NCBI GenBank assembly: GCA_001799195.1
Contig: MGSU01000112.1
Location: 8,650-45,974, forward strand
Source: Deltaproteobacteria bacterium RIFOXYA12_FULL_61_11
Lineage (GTDB): Bacteria > Bdellovibrionota_F > JAHFAK01 > YA12-FULL-61-11
Length of the DNA stretch: 37,325 bases
Direction: 5' to 3'
The notes below the pieces were generated by a model. The model saw only the letters and a list, made by a program, of their open reading frames with translations. It was not told the origin of the DNA and ran no database searches. Positions 14,211 to 23,141 of the stretch are shown piece after piece (the stretch's first letter is position 1; each line of letters starts with the position of its first letter). Both the position numbers and the translations under genes were made by a program.

Positions 14211-15806
14211 ATGAAACCCCAGGCACAATGGTTGTCCCGATCCTCGAGGGAGCATCACCAAGACTGGTGGTGGATACTCCTGCTTGGAGCAGGTCTATCT
14301 ACAGGACTTGCCCTCTACGTGGAGCATCCCTCCTATGAAGATGCCTTCTATTACTCCTTGAACGGGTTGCGAATATCCGAGGGCAGGGGACTCACTGATC
14401 GAGCCATCACCTATTTTTACAGTGAACCAACAGAGTTGCCGACCGCCAGTCACGACTACTGGATGCCCCTGAGTTCCTTCCTGGCATCGGCAGGAGCCTT
14501 GCTCCATCAAGGCTACGGAGGAACTCGAATTCCGTTCACGATCCTGGCCGCACTGACCCCCCTCCTCTGCTACGTACTGAGCGGAATTTTCCTGGCTTCG
14601 CGTAGGAAGAGGTTGCTCGTCTCTCTCCTTGCCTTACTGGCAGGACCCCATAACGCGCTCTGGACCCAACCCTCCACCTTCATGCCCTTTCTGTGGTGCG
14701 GGGTGGCCAGCCTGTATTTCTCCTCCAGGATGCTCCTGCGGGATTCCCTCTGGTCGGTCCTGGGGGCTGGTTGTTTCGCAGGGCTAGCTCACCTTACGAG
14801 GGTAGATGGTTTCCTGTTCCTCGTGAGTAGCTTGCTGGTCCTGGTTCGGCAGCACACCAGTGGACGGGGATATTCCCTAAGGGCCAGGTTGTTGGCGGCG
14901 TTATTCCTGAATCTGGGGGGCTACCTCCTGGTCATGGCGCCCTGGTTCGTCCGCCAGTACACGACCTTCGGTACGCCGCTCTCCCCGGCGGGATTGCAGC
15001 CAATATTAATAAAAGATTTCATGGAGATGTATTCCTACACTACCTCTCTGGAGCTGCCGGCCTACCTTGTCACCTATACCTGGCATGACCTACTCGGTCG
15101 ATTGCAGGCAGCCTGTTGGAGCCTCTATCACTTGGTACTCATGACCACTTACGTGCTGCTGCTTCCCTTCTCAATAGCCGGCGCACGTGAGGTCTTCCGG
15201 AACCCGAGCATCGGCTTCAGGTGGCAGCCAGTGATGGTATACGCGATCCTGCTCGTCATCTTCCACGCTGTAGTCACCCCCCTGCAATCCTGGATGGGAT
15301 CGAGTATCCACTCCTCCATCGTCCTGTGGCCCTTCCTCATCATCCTGGCCATGGAGGGCTTCGACCGGATCTTGTCCTGGATTGTACTCCGGCGACCTCA
15401 CTGGGATCAGAGAAGGGCCAGGGTGGTGCTCCCCCTGATCTTCGTGCTCGGTTGCATTGGCAAAACTCTCGAGCATGGCTTGGTGGACCTGCGATGCAGC
15501 AGAGAATTCGCACAGCTTGGTGCGTTCCGTTCCTACTTGCATGAAGATGCCGTTGTCATGGCTTGGTATCCCTACGCGGTGGCCTATCATACCGGTTGTT
15601 CGGTAATAATCCCCCCGGCGGAGGGCTGGATGACTGCAAGAACGGTGATCCGGCGTTTCGGGGTGCAATACTTGCTGGTTATGGATGCAGGTCCCGACTA
15701 CTGGAAGGAGTTGTTGCACCTCCAGGAGAAACGGGCCGACATATCCCTGGTGTACCAAGGAGAAATGCTACGGCTGTACGCGGTTACTGCTGGGTCCGGA
15801 GATTGA
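14211..15806 (+). CDS. Polytopic GT-C-type membrane glycosyltransferase-like protein
   Basis: 531 residues with about 10-12 membrane helices. The first helix (WILLLGAGLSTGLAL) is followed by an acidic loop EHPSYEDAFYY, where GT-C enzymes of the PMT/ArnT group (GT39/GT83) carry catalytic acids; further on, GLAHLTRVDGFLFL is typical of this group. The C-terminus (after about 430) is a soluble domain. It probably transfers a sugar from a polyprenyl-phosphate donor on the periplasmic side, but neither donor nor acceptor can be told. Codon use differs from neighbours (many AGG, GGA, CTA, ATA), and AT-rich gaps flank the gene, so recent transfer is possible. No partner glycosylation genes are adjacent. 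Confidence 0.75.
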   Translation: MKPQAQWLSRSSREHHQDWWWILLLGAGLSTGLALYVEHPSYEDAFYYSLNGLRISEGRGLTDRAITYFYSEPTELPTASHDYWMPLSSFLASAGALLHQGYGGTRIPFTILAALTPLLCYVLSGIFLASRRKRLLVSLLALLAGPHNALWTQPSTFMPFLWCGVASLYFSSRMLLRDSLWSVLGAGCFAGLAHLTRVDGFLFLVSSLLVLVRQHTSGRGYSLRARLLAALFLNLGGYLLVMAPWFVRQYTTFGTPLSPAGLQPILIKDFMEMYSYTTSLELPAYLVTYTWHDLLGRLQAACWSLYHLVLMTTYVLLLPFSIAGAREVFRNPSIGFRWQPVMVYAILLVIFHAVVTPLQSWMGSSIHSSIVLWPFLIILAMEGFDRILSWIVLRRPHWDQRRARVVLPLIFVLGCIGKTLEHGLVDLRCSREFAQLGAFRSYLHEDAVVMAWYPYAVAYHTGCSVIIPPAEGWMTARTVIRRFGVQYLLVMDAGPDYWKELLHLQEKRADISLVYQGEMLRLYAVTAGSGD

Positions 15807-16116
15807 GGCTCTCCAAGATGGACTCGAGAGGAAGAGGAGAGACCAACTGCCAGGGAAAACATATCCGACCTCTCTGACCAGGGATCTACTACCAAGATTC
15901 CCGTACCGAATACCAACACCTCATGCTCGTAAAAAAATCTAAATTTCCATACACAAGAGTACGTTTCACCACGTATTCGCACCCACCAGTTACAGCAAGA
16001 CATTGTTATGTTTATGCGGCCCCTCTTTTGCTTGAGCAAGCATGCAGCACCATGGCGAAACCCACGGTCATAGACGGGTGGAAGCGGCAACGCAGAGGTT
16101 CCTCGAGGAGGTCTTC
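15807..16116. other. 310-bp non-coding stretch, AT-rich centre
   Basis: No convincing gene on either strand. The middle (about 15925-16015) is clearly more AT-rich than its surroundings, with a run of seven A at 15931. No -35/-10 pair of the kind seen elsewhere stands out, but the promoter of the next gene must lie here. The last bases carry the GAGGAGGT ribosome site for the ATG at 16117. Confidence 0.6.
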
Positions 16117-17403
16117 ATGAATATTCCCAAGGTATTTTTCTGGGGTTGCGCGTTGATTCTCGTGGCCACCACGACGGGGTATAGCCAGGAGACCTCCTCT
16201 ACCGAGGAAGCCGCGGCCTTCGTCCGAGCATCGGTTCCCTGGTTCTCTCCCGATACCTATGCCCTCGAGAGGCTCACAACCTCGAACAGAGGGTGGAACG
16301 TCTCGCTGCAACTGAAAGACGTCGAGGATGACCATCGTCTGCACCTGTATTTCTCGTATTGGCAGGGTGCCATTGAGGGGAGCGCGGTCACCTTCATCAG
16401 AGTATCGGACTGGAGGGACTACGTCGAGGCAACCATGCCCATCACCGAGAAGACCCGCACACTCTTGCTCCGCGTCGTGCAGGCCGCCATGGACCGACCG
16501 GCCCCCTCGCAACAATCGGACGAGACCGAATTCGCCTACCTTCCCAAGGTCATGGAACTGCTCCGCACTGCGACCCTCCCAGAGCAACCAGACACGATAG
16601 CAAGCTGGAAGTTGTATACCCCGGGTCAAGGCGATGCCTTGAAAACCTACCTGCCATGGCTCGATTTTTCTCAGGTAGCCTTCGTCGAGAAGGAGATCGC
16701 CGATTTTCCCTTCGGAATTCCCGATACCGTCTTTTCCGACGCCGCGGACAACCGCATTTCGCTCGAGTACAGCAGTGAAGGGTCGTACGTTGTGTTTCTC
16801 AACGGAACTTCCCGGCAACGTGTAGGCTGCGACTTGACCCCGGAACTTGCTCGAGAATTGCTCGGCATGCTCGTAGCTCACGGAAAGTCGGTCCAGTCTA
16901 CGACGCTCTCCCAACTGCTCAAAACTTCCCCGATACGCTACGTACTTTCTGAACTTCTCCACAATGCGAAACGAGCTACCTCCGTCCGATCGACCCACTT
17001 GTCGACGACCCGCGTGGAGGAATACGAAGATCCGATCGGCCTCTTGAACGAACTCTCCGCGGCCATGCCGGAAACCCTCGCCGAGGAATACGCGGAGCAC
17101 TTGAGACGATCCGACCTGCGTTTCAACAACAAGGAGCGCCTCGTCGAAAGTCTCTATATCTATGCTCTGGTGCTGCGGGGGCACACCCTGTTCCATGGGT
17201 CGCTCGGTCAGACCATCGAGGCGCTCATGTCCTTGATCACCGATAACTTGGGTCTGGTGCTCAGTGGGATCAACCCAGCTCATATCACCTACCTCATGAA
17301 GAGCATCGGGGACGTCGAACTTCCACCGGACCTGCAACAACTGACCGCGACGCTCAGAGCGGTGTACAAAATTTTCAAGGCGCACGAGAAAACCCCCTTC
17401 TGA
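16117..17403 (+). CDS. Secreted protein of unknown function
   Basis: 428 residues. A Sec signal peptide (FFWGCALILVATTTGYS, cut near GYSQ) is followed by a mature part without membrane segments or obvious repeats. The sequence is mixed alpha/beta, rich in acidic and Leu residues, with single Cys and Trp residues and no motif I recognise. GAGGAGGT ends 4 bp before the ATG, which fixes this start over an in-frame one at 16042. The gene stands alone: a non-coding stretch precedes it and the convergent GGQ-protein gene follows after 66 bp. It is probably periplasmic. Confidence 0.75.
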   Translation: MNIPKVFFWGCALILVATTTGYSQETSSTEEAAAFVRASVPWFSPDTYALERLTTSNRGWNVSLQLKDVEDDHRLHLYFSYWQGAIEGSAVTFIRVSDWRDYVEATMPITEKTRTLLLRVVQAAMDRPAPSQQSDETEFAYLPKVMELLRTATLPEQPDTIASWKLYTPGQGDALKTYLPWLDFSQVAFVEKEIADFPFGIPDTVFSDAADNRISLEYSSEGSYVVFLNGTSRQRVGCDLTPELARELLGMLVAHGKSVQSTTLSQLLKTSPIRYVLSELLHNAKRATSVRSTHLSTTRVEEYEDPIGLLNELSAAMPETLAEEYAEHLRRSDLRFNNKERLVESLYIYALVLRGHTLFHGSLGQTIEALMSLITDNLGLVLSGINPAHITYLMKSIGDVELPPDLQQLTATLRAVYKIFKAHEKTPF

Positions 17404-17469
17404 GTGCTGTAGACTGCAGTCTGTATCATCACGAAAACGCAAGAAGCCTACCCGATCAAGCCCTGGAGG

Positions 17470-17820
17470 TCACTCCCCCTCCCCATGGCGGCGCCGGCGG
17501 CGATCCTTCTGCCGCCGCACTCTCAGGATTTCCAGCTTTCGGTTCGCCGGGAGCCCGGTCGCGGCCTCGAGTCGGTCGAGCAAGGTCCGTCTCGCCAGGA
17601 AGCGGTTGATGGCCTGCGAACGCTCGCGCTGGGCCTTGACCACGATCCCGGTGGGCAGGTGGCGCAGGACCACGCAGGTGGAGGTCTTGTTGACGTGCTG
17701 GCCCCCGGGCCCCGACGAACGCACGAACTGCTCCTCGAGATCCTCCTCCCGCACGCCGAGACGGTCCATGCGTTCCAATAACTCGGCAACCTTCTCGGGT
17801 CTGACCTTGAAATCGGGCAT
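17470..17820 (-). CDS. GGQ release-factor-like protein (ArfB/class-I RF domain)
   Basis: 116 residues carrying only the peptidyl-tRNA hydrolysis domain of class I release factors: [18 protein letters not shown] with GGQ at 39-41, then [16 protein letters not shown]. There is no codon-recognition domain. The C-terminus is strongly basic ([11 protein letters not shown]), like the tail of ArfB/YaeJ and ICT1 that enters the empty mRNA channel. The likely role is rescue of stalled ribosomes. The ATG overlaps the rnhA stop by one base (TGATG). ArfB itself is usually about 140 residues, so this may be a related short paralogue. Confidence 0.85.
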   Translation of the reverse strand: MPDFKVRPEKVAELLERMDRLGVREEDLEEQFVRSSGPGGQHVNKTSTCVVLRHLPTGIVVKAQRERSQAINRFLARRTLLDRLEAATGLPANRKLEILRVRRQKDRRRRRHGEGE

Positions 17821-18332
17821 CAGGTCGCCCCTGCCGGGACTCCGGCCTCGTACCCCTGATCGATCGCGAGCTCTCCGTCCGTGACGGCCAGGTGGGTGAG
17901 CTCGTCGCAACGCTCGTTGTCGGGTTCGCCGGTATGCCCGCGGACCCAGTGCAGCCGCACCCGGTGTTTTTCGAGTTGGCCGAGCAACCGCAGCCAGAGA
18001 TCCTGGTTGAGCACGGCCTTCTTGTCGGCTCGCTTCCAACCGTTCCGCTGCCAGCCTTCGAGCCAACCGCGTTCGAGGGCATCGACGAGATAGCGGGAAT
18101 CCGAGGTCGCCTCGACGAGGCAGGGACGCTTGAGCGCCTCTAGACCGGCGATCAAGGCCATCACCTCCATGCGATTGTTGGTGGTCAGGCGATACCCGGC
18201 GAAGAGTTCCCGATAGTGCTCCCCGTAGCGCAGCACCACCCCGTACCCTCCCGGACCCGGGTTGCCGAGACAGCCCCCATCGGTCCACATCTGTACCGTG
18301 GGGCTGGTCGACCTCTGCTGCTCAGCCTGCAT
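17820..18332 (-). CDS. rnhA: Ribonuclease HI
   Basis: 170 residues. It cuts the RNA strand of RNA-DNA hybrids such as R-loops and primers. All catalytic residues are visible: Asp in [13 protein letters not shown], Glu in NNRMEVMAL, Asp in [12 protein letters not shown] and the last Asp in [11 protein letters not shown]; the supporting His is in [11 protein letters not shown]. The basic protrusion typical of the E. coli type ([12 protein letters not shown]) is present. The ATG has AGGAA close upstream and lies 29 bp after the iorB stop. About ten extra residues precede the first strand. The downstream GGQ gene is translationally coupled. Confidence 0.95.
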   Translation of the reverse strand: MQAEQQRSTSPTVQMWTDGGCLGNPGPGGYGVVLRYGEHYRELFAGYRLTTNNRMEVMALIAGLEALKRPCLVEATSDSRYLVDALERGWLEGWQRNGWKRADKKAVLNQDLWLRLLGQLEKHRVRLHWVRGHTGEPDNERCDELTHLAVTDGELAIDQGYEAGVPAGAT

Positions 18333-18361
18333 GGGGTTCCTGATGGTCTCCGGCAGAGGGT

Positions 18362-18961
18362 TCAGCGCAGTTCCGACAAGACCTCGAGGCTGTGCTGCCT
18401 GCCCAACGCGAAAGCCGCACGGTTGGCCTCGACCAGCGCTTGACCTTTCGACCCGAACATCCGTTCGAGCACGTCCAGATACAAGGGCACGTCGAAGGGC
18501 AGGAAGGGACTGACCGCCCCGACGAGGACGGTGCTCTGGGTCCGGGGATTTCCGGCTTCCCGGGCGAGGGCTTCGGCGTCGAGGAGGCTATGCCGGGGCC
18601 AGCGCTCCAACTCGGCCAGGACGAGGTCGCGCTCGGGATATTCTGCCAGGTTCTCCACGGTCACGGTACTGCTCACCACCGTACCTCCCGGCTTCAGGAA
18701 ATGCAGGTGCCGCAACGTCTCGAGGGGTTCGAGGCCGACCACCAGCTCGGCCCGGCCGGCGGGTATCAGTGGACTGTGAATAATCCCCCTCGCGAGCCGG
18801 ACATGCGCCTGCACCGTCCCGCCGCGCTGGGACATGCCGTGGACTTCCGACTGCTTGCAGGCCAGTCCGTGCTCGGCGGCAGTCAGGGTCAGCACCTGCG
18901 CCACGCTGAGGATACCTTGACCTCCGACACCGCACAGGATGAGCTCGATCGTCTCGTTCAT
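18362..18961 (-). CDS. iorB: Indolepyruvate:ferredoxin oxidoreductase, beta subunit
   Basis: 199 residues, the usual IorB size. With IorA it oxidatively decarboxylates aryl pyruvates (indolepyruvate, phenylpyruvate) to acyl-CoA, passing electrons to ferredoxin in the cytoplasm. The family's gamma-type start is clear: LILCGVGGQGILSVAQVL, followed by SEVHGMSQRGGTVQAHVR. The ATG at 18961 overlaps the iorA stop by 4 bp (ATGA); an upstream in-frame start at 19000 would lie inside iorA and is less likely. Confidence 0.93.
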   Translation of the reverse strand: MNETIELILCGVGGQGILSVAQVLTLTAAEHGLACKQSEVHGMSQRGGTVQAHVRLARGIIHSPLIPAGRAELVVGLEPLETLRHLHFLKPGGTVVSSTVTVENLAEYPERDLVLAELERWPRHSLLDAEALAREAGNPRTQSTVLVGAVSPFLPFDVPLYLDVLERMFGSKGQALVEANRAAFALGRQHSLEVLSELR

Positions 18962-20562
18962 GCCAGCCCCCTCTTCCGCCGGCGCGCGGCCTGGAGACAC
19001 TCCCTCGCCGCCACCACGACGGACAACCCTTGGTGTCTCAAGGCTTTTCTCAACACCTCGACGTTGGCGGCATGGTCTTGAGGCCGGGGCAGCAGGCTAT
19101 GTAGGTGTTCGGGATCGACGCCCAGCCCGGCCAGCAGGTTCAGCAGGGCCTCGCCCGAGAGCAGGCTTTGCTGTCCGCCGGTCATGGCCACGGCAGCGTT
19201 GTCCAGGATGATCACGGTCATGGGGACCTGGCCGCGGAGCGCGGAGAGCAGGGCCGGAATGCCGGAATGGGCGAAGGTGGACTCCCCGAGCACGGCCACA
19301 ACCGGCAGGACTCCGGCATCGGCCATTCCTCTGGCCATGCCGATGCTGGCGCCCATCGCCACGCAGGTCTGCAGGGCCTGATAGGGGGGCAGGGCTCCGA
19401 GGGTGTAGCAGCCGATATCGCCGGTGACGAAGAGACCGGGAAATTCTCGGCGAACCTCGGTCAGGGCCTTGAAGAGGTCAGCGTGACCGCAGCCTTTGCA
19501 CAACGAAGGAGGCCGTCCGGGCAAGGGCATCGAGGGTCCCCTCGAGGGAACCCCCTCGAAGCCGAGAGCCCGACCCACCAACTCCGGGGTAAGTTCACCG
19601 GTCCTCGGCAGATCCCCGCTGAGCTTACCGCGGACACGCACCCTCGGGTCGGCCAACAAGCCGCTGAGAGCTCTCTCCACATACGGTGAACCGTCTTCGA
19701 GGACGAGCACTTCGTCGACCTTCCTGGCGAGTGCGCGCAACGCTCCGGGTGCGAGCGGATAGCGCCGCACGTGCAGATGGGGCGGGCAGGAACCCGGGTC
19801 GGGATAGTGTTCTCGGAAATAGGCGTACCCAAGGCCCGCGGCGATCACCCCGAGCGGACCGGGAACTCCCTCCTGCACCTCGGAGACGGCACGCTCATCG
19901 AAATGGGCCATCAGCTTCTCCCGGGTTTCGAGCAAACGGCCCAGGCGACGACGGGCATTGACCGGGAGCAGGATCCAATCCTCGAAGCGTTCGGGCAAGG
20001 GCCGTCTGGCACGAGGCGGTTGGGGTTCCCTGCGATGTACTTGAGCCCGACAGTGGGCGAGCCTGGTCGTCAGCCGCAGCATCACCGGCACTCTGAAGTC
20101 CTCCGACAGAGAAAAACCTTCCTGCACCGCCTCATAGAGTTCCTGGTGTTCCGCGGGCTCGAGACAGGGGATGCCCGCGAATTCCGCCAATACCCGGCTG
20201 TCCTGTTCGTTCTGCGAGCTGTGCATCCCCGGATCATCGGCCACGACCACCAAGAAGCCTCCATTGCTGCCGGTCAGGGCCGAACTGACGAAGGGATCGA
20301 GGGCCACGTTGAGACCGACGTGTTTCATCGCCACCAGAGCTCGGTACCCGGCGAGGGAATGTCCGAGAGCCTCCTCCAGGGCTACCTTCTCGTTCGCGCT
20401 CCAACTCGCATGGACCTCGCCCTTCGCGACCTCGGCACTGCCCTGCAGGTACTCGAGGAGTTCGGTGGCCGGAGTCCCTGGATAGGAATAGGCGCCCCGC
20501 AAGCCGGCATCCAGCGCGGCTCTGGCGACAACTTCGTCCCCAAGCAACGGCTCGCTCAACAT
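18958..20562 (-). CDS. iorA: Indolepyruvate:ferredoxin oxidoreductase, alpha subunit lacking the C-terminal ferredoxin domain
   Basis: 534 residues. The pyrimidine-binding domain is at the N-terminus (YSYPGTPATELLEYL, ANEKVALEEALGHSLAGYRA, FMKHVGLN-like MKHVGLNVALD). The TPP-binding domain follows (CKGCGHADLF, VTGDIGCYTLGALPPY, MGASIGMARG, ILDNAAVAMTGGQ). Family members usually continue with a C-terminal domain binding two 4Fe-4S clusters, about 60-90 residues rich in CxxCxxC; here the protein ends soon after VVVAAREC with a basic tail and no such motifs. The electron route to ferredoxin may therefore differ. It overlaps namZ by 7 bp and iorB by 4 bp. Confidence 0.92.
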   Translation of the reverse strand: MLSEPLLGDEVVARAALDAGLRGAYSYPGTPATELLEYLQGSAEVAKGEVHASWSANEKVALEEALGHSLAGYRALVAMKHVGLNVALDPFVSSALTGSNGGFLVVVADDPGMHSSQNEQDSRVLAEFAGIPCLEPAEHQELYEAVQEGFSLSEDFRVPVMLRLTTRLAHCRAQVHRREPQPPRARRPLPERFEDWILLPVNARRRLGRLLETREKLMAHFDERAVSEVQEGVPGPLGVIAAGLGYAYFREHYPDPGSCPPHLHVRRYPLAPGALRALARKVDEVLVLEDGSPYVERALSGLLADPRVRVRGKLSGDLPRTGELTPELVGRALGFEGVPSRGPSMPLPGRPPSLCKGCGHADLFKALTEVRREFPGLFVTGDIGCYTLGALPPYQALQTCVAMGASIGMARGMADAGVLPVVAVLGESTFAHSGIPALLSALRGQVPMTVIILDNAAVAMTGGQQSLLSGEALLNLLAGLGVDPEHLHSLLPRPQDHAANVEVLRKALRHQGLSVVVAARECLQAARRRKRGLA

Positions 20563-21749
20563 GGTTCCACCTCGGGAAACGATTCTCCGTACAACAGGAA
20601 AGGGCGCCGGCGGGGCAAGAACTCGGCCACAGCTTCCTCGAGCAACCCTCGCAGCTCGTCGAGCGGCGCTCCTCGTTCCAGCATCGGCCGTACGCGCGCA
20701 TCGCCGACCAGGATATCAAAGGGCATACGATCCTGGACGTATTCATAGGGCGGCGGTAGCCAGGAAAAGGCCTTCCCGTGGGCGGCGAGCACCTCGCGCA
20801 GGAGCCAGAGGAAGGTGAGGACGGGCTTGAAACCTCTGCGATCGGTCACGTGGAGTTGCACGCCGGCACAGAGGGTACCGGCATGTTTGTCGAAAGTAGG
20901 TCTGAACCAGGCCTCGCGGAAAACCACTCCGGGGAGCTCCGCCCGCTCCAAGCGCTCGACCAAGGCCGGAGCCTCGAGATAGGGAGCACCGACCAACTCG
21001 AAGGGTCTGGTCGTGCCCCGACCCTCGCTGAGGTTCGTCCCCTCGAGCAGACAGCCCCCCGGGAACACGACCGCGGTATCCACGGTCGGCATGTTCGGAG
21101 AAGGATAGACCCACGGGAGCCCGAGTTCGTCGAGGTAGGCAGAGCGGTCCCAGCCTTCCATGCCGACGACCTCCAGCTCCCCGCGAAACCCGTGAGCCTC
21201 CTTGCCGAGAAGGAGCAACTCCCCCATGGTCATACCGTGCCGGAGCACGGTCGGGACCATCCCGACGAAGGAGCGCAGCCCGGGCTGCAGGCCGGTCCCC
21301 TCTACCGCGGTCCCGGAGATCGGATTGGGCCGGTCCAGGACCACGAGCTTCTTGCCGAGAGCCGAGGTCGCGGCCAAACAGTTGAGCAAGGTCGACACAT
21401 AGGTGTAGATGCGACAACCGACGTCGCACAGATCGCCCACCAACAATTCGACTCCTGCCAAGGTTTCTGCCCGGGGCGTTCTGGTGGAGCCGTACAAGCT
21501 GTAGACGGGCAAGCCGGTCCGGCCGTCCCGGCCATCCTCGGACTCGATCATGTTGGCTTGTTGCTCCCCGCGGAAACCATGTTGCGGGCTGAAGACCGCG
21601 ACCACCTCGTGTCCATGACCGCGCAGGAGATCGACGAGGTGCCGGAACCCGGGGCCGACCGAGGCATAATTGCAGACCACGCCGAGCTTATGGCCTCGCA
21701 CCACGGCCGAGAACCGCTCGAGGGAGCTGCGAAAGATGGTTCCCTCCAT
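20556..21749 (-). CDS. namZ: NamZ-like exo-beta-N-acetylmuramidase (DUF1343)
   Basis: 397 residues. NamZ enzymes release MurNAc from the non-reducing ends of peptidoglycan fragments. Family landmarks are present: KLGVVCNYASVG, AVFSPQHGFRGEQQANM, LPVYSLYGSTRTP, DLCDVGCRIYTYVSTL, VLDRPNPISG and SPNMPTVDTAVVFPGGCLLEGTNLSEGRGT in successive pieces. No signal peptide is seen with the ATG at 21749, so it may act in the cytoplasm on recycled fragments. The longer frame from 21794 or 21860 overlaps the promoter. It is the first gene of a five-gene operon with iorA, iorB, rnhA and the GGQ protein, which have no obvious shared pathway. Confidence 0.88.
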   Translation of the reverse strand: MEGTIFRSSLERFSAVVRGHKLGVVCNYASVGPGFRHLVDLLRGHGHEVVAVFSPQHGFRGEQQANMIESEDGRDGRTGLPVYSLYGSTRTPRAETLAGVELLVGDLCDVGCRIYTYVSTLLNCLAATSALGKKLVVLDRPNPISGTAVEGTGLQPGLRSFVGMVPTVLRHGMTMGELLLLGKEAHGFRGELEVVGMEGWDRSAYLDELGLPWVYPSPNMPTVDTAVVFPGGCLLEGTNLSEGRGTTRPFELVGAPYLEAPALVERLERAELPGVVFREAWFRPTFDKHAGTLCAGVQLHVTDRRGFKPVLTFLWLLREVLAAHGKAFSWLPPPYEYVQDRMPFDILVGDARVRPMLERGAPLDELRGLLEEAVAEFLPRRRPFLLYGESFPEVEPC

Positions 21750-21770
21750 GCCGTTCCCGCACGAATACCG

Positions 21771-21799
21771 TTGCCAAGGACGCGACCCTACCATAGAAT
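21771..21799 (+). promoter_or_regulatory. Promoter of the nif3-dut-ATPase operon
   Basis: TTGCCA (21771-21776), 17 bp, TAGAAT (21794-21799). It interleaves with the leftward namZ promoter, so RNA polymerase cannot occupy both at once. The leader to the ATG at 21896 would be about 90 nt. Confidence 0.5.
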
Positions 21800-21813
21800 G
21801 ATGCCCCCTGCAA
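21785..21813 (-). promoter_or_regulatory. Promoter of the namZ-iorAB-rnhA operon
   Basis: Reading leftward: TTGCAG (21808-21813), 17 bp, TAGGGT (21785-21790). Transcription would start near 21778, 29 nt before the ATG at 21749. Confidence 0.5.
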
Positions 21814-21895
21814 CGGCGCTCCGCTGCCCGCGGCCGAGCTCTGGGCAGCTCACGCGCCACATCGCGGGGGTGGACGCTCCCTTCGAGGCCTGCCG

Positions 21896-22651
21896 ATGCA
21901 GCTCCAGACCCTGACCTCCTATCTCGACACGCTCTTGCGCATCGACGAATACGCCGACAGCTCGCAGAACGGGCTCCAGGTCGAAGGCCGTGGCGAGGTC
22001 AACCACGTCGCCTTCGCGGTCGATGCCAATCTGCAAGTCTTCCAGCGCGCTACCGAGACCGACGTCGACCTCCTCGTCGTCCACCACGGGCTCTTCTGGA
22101 ACCAACCCGTACTCCTGACCCGCCTGCTCCGCCGGCGAGTTGGACACCTGCTCGGTCACGGGATCTCCCTCTACGCAGCCCACCTCCCCCTCGACCTGCA
22201 CCCCGAACTCGGCAACAATCGCCAATTGCTCAACCTGTTGGATCTAAACGACGGCCGGGAGTTCGGCCAGTACAAGGGGACCGCCCTCGGTTTCTCGGCC
22301 GAGTACCCGACCCCGATCCCCCTCGAGAACCTCTTGGCCGTCGTACGGGCCAAGCTCACCCCCCATTTCGCCCTCATCGGGTTCGGTCCCCGCCTCATTC
22401 GAACGGTGGCCGCCGTGAGCGGGGCTATCCCCACCGACATGCTCCAGGAAGCGTGGCTCCAAAAGGTCGATCTCCTCCTCACCGGCGAGACCGGGCATCA
22501 CCTCTCCCAAGATGCCGAGGATCTCGGCCTCAACCTCCTCTGCCTCGGTCATTACCTCTCCGAGACCTTCGGGATCAAAGCCTTGATGAGACACCTCGCC
22601 GCCCAGTTCCCGCTCCGGGTTTCCTTCATCGACCATCCAACCGGCTATTGA
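21896..22651 (+). CDS. Nif3-like dinuclear metal-centre protein (YbgI family)
   Basis: 251 residues, the short form without the inserted PII-like domain. Family members form hexameric rings with two metal ions per subunit; an old annotation as type 2 GTP cyclohydrolase I is doubtful, and the role is still debated. Metal ligands are recognisable: VVHHGLFW (His-His), [14 protein letters not shown] (His, Asp) and the late [12 protein letters not shown] (His, Glu). The N-terminal signature [13 protein letters not shown] is intact. The leader has no strong Shine-Dalgarno, only GAGGCC. The dUTPase gene follows at once. Confidence 0.92.
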   Translation: MQLQTLTSYLDTLLRIDEYADSSQNGLQVEGRGEVNHVAFAVDANLQVFQRATETDVDLLVVHHGLFWNQPVLLTRLLRRRVGHLLGHGISLYAAHLPLDLHPELGNNRQLLNLLDLNDGREFGQYKGTALGFSAEYPTPIPLENLLAVVRAKLTPHFALIGFGPRLIRTVAAVSGAIPTDMLQEAWLQKVDLLLTGETGHHLSQDAEDLGLNLLCLGHYLSETFGIKALMRHLAAQFPLRVSFIDHPTGY

Positions 22652-22661
22652 GGAGGCCCTC

Positions 22662-23114
22662 GTGCTCACAGCCGAACTGACGATCAACGTGCGCATCCTG
22701 GACCGGCGAGCACAGCTCCCCGAGTACGCCACTGCGGGAGCTTCGGGCATGGATGTCCGCGCCCTGCTCGACGTCCCGCTCGTCCTCGCCCCAGGCCAGA
22801 GGGCTGCCCTACCCACGGGCCTGGCCCTGGAAATTCCCTCGGGCTTCGAACTCCAGGTCAGACCGCGCAGCGGTCTTGCCCTCGGCCGTGGCTTGACCGT
22901 GCTCAATGCCCCGGGGACCATCGATTCCGACTATCGCGGGGAGCTCAAGGTCCTGCTGATCAACCTGGACAACGCTCCACAAACCATTCAACCGGGAGAG
23001 CGCATCGCCCAGTTGGTGGTAGCGCCGGTGCTCCGGGCGCAACTCCGCCCGACCGAGACCCTCCAGGATACCGCGAGAGGCGGCGGCGGTTTCGGCTCCA
23101 CCGGTTGTGCTTGA
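22662..23114 (+). CDS. dut: dUTP diphosphatase
   Basis: 150 residues, typical of the trimeric enzyme. It hydrolyses dUTP to dUMP and pyrophosphate, keeping uracil out of DNA and supplying dTMP synthesis. All five motifs are present: [30 protein letters not shown] (catalytic Asp, Tyr), GERIAQLV and the C-terminal arm [10 protein letters not shown]. The start is GTG with a perfect AGGAGG 5 bp upstream; that site overlaps the stop of the Nif3-like gene, so the two are coupled. A uracil-DNA glycosylase with the matching repair role is encoded elsewhere in the window. Confidence 0.96.
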   Translation: MLTAELTINVRILDRRAQLPEYATAGASGMDVRALLDVPLVLAPGQRAALPTGLALEIPSGFELQVRPRSGLALGRGLTVLNAPGTIDSDYRGELKVLLINLDNAPQTIQPGERIAQLVVAPVLRAQLRPTETLQDTARGGGGFGSTGCA

Positions 23115-23141
23115 ACCCCTTGCCACGAGCTCGGAGACCCC

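Noticed and set aside
15698-16090. Leftward frame of 130 codons partly filling the gap after the glycosyltransferase gene
   Set aside because: It overlaps a real gene end, has no ribosome site and no recognisable feature.
17411-17422. 12-bp perfect palindrome AGACTGCAGTCT between convergent genes
   Set aside because: No loop and no T run for a terminator, and no second copy seen; a regulator site cannot be supported between two gene ends.
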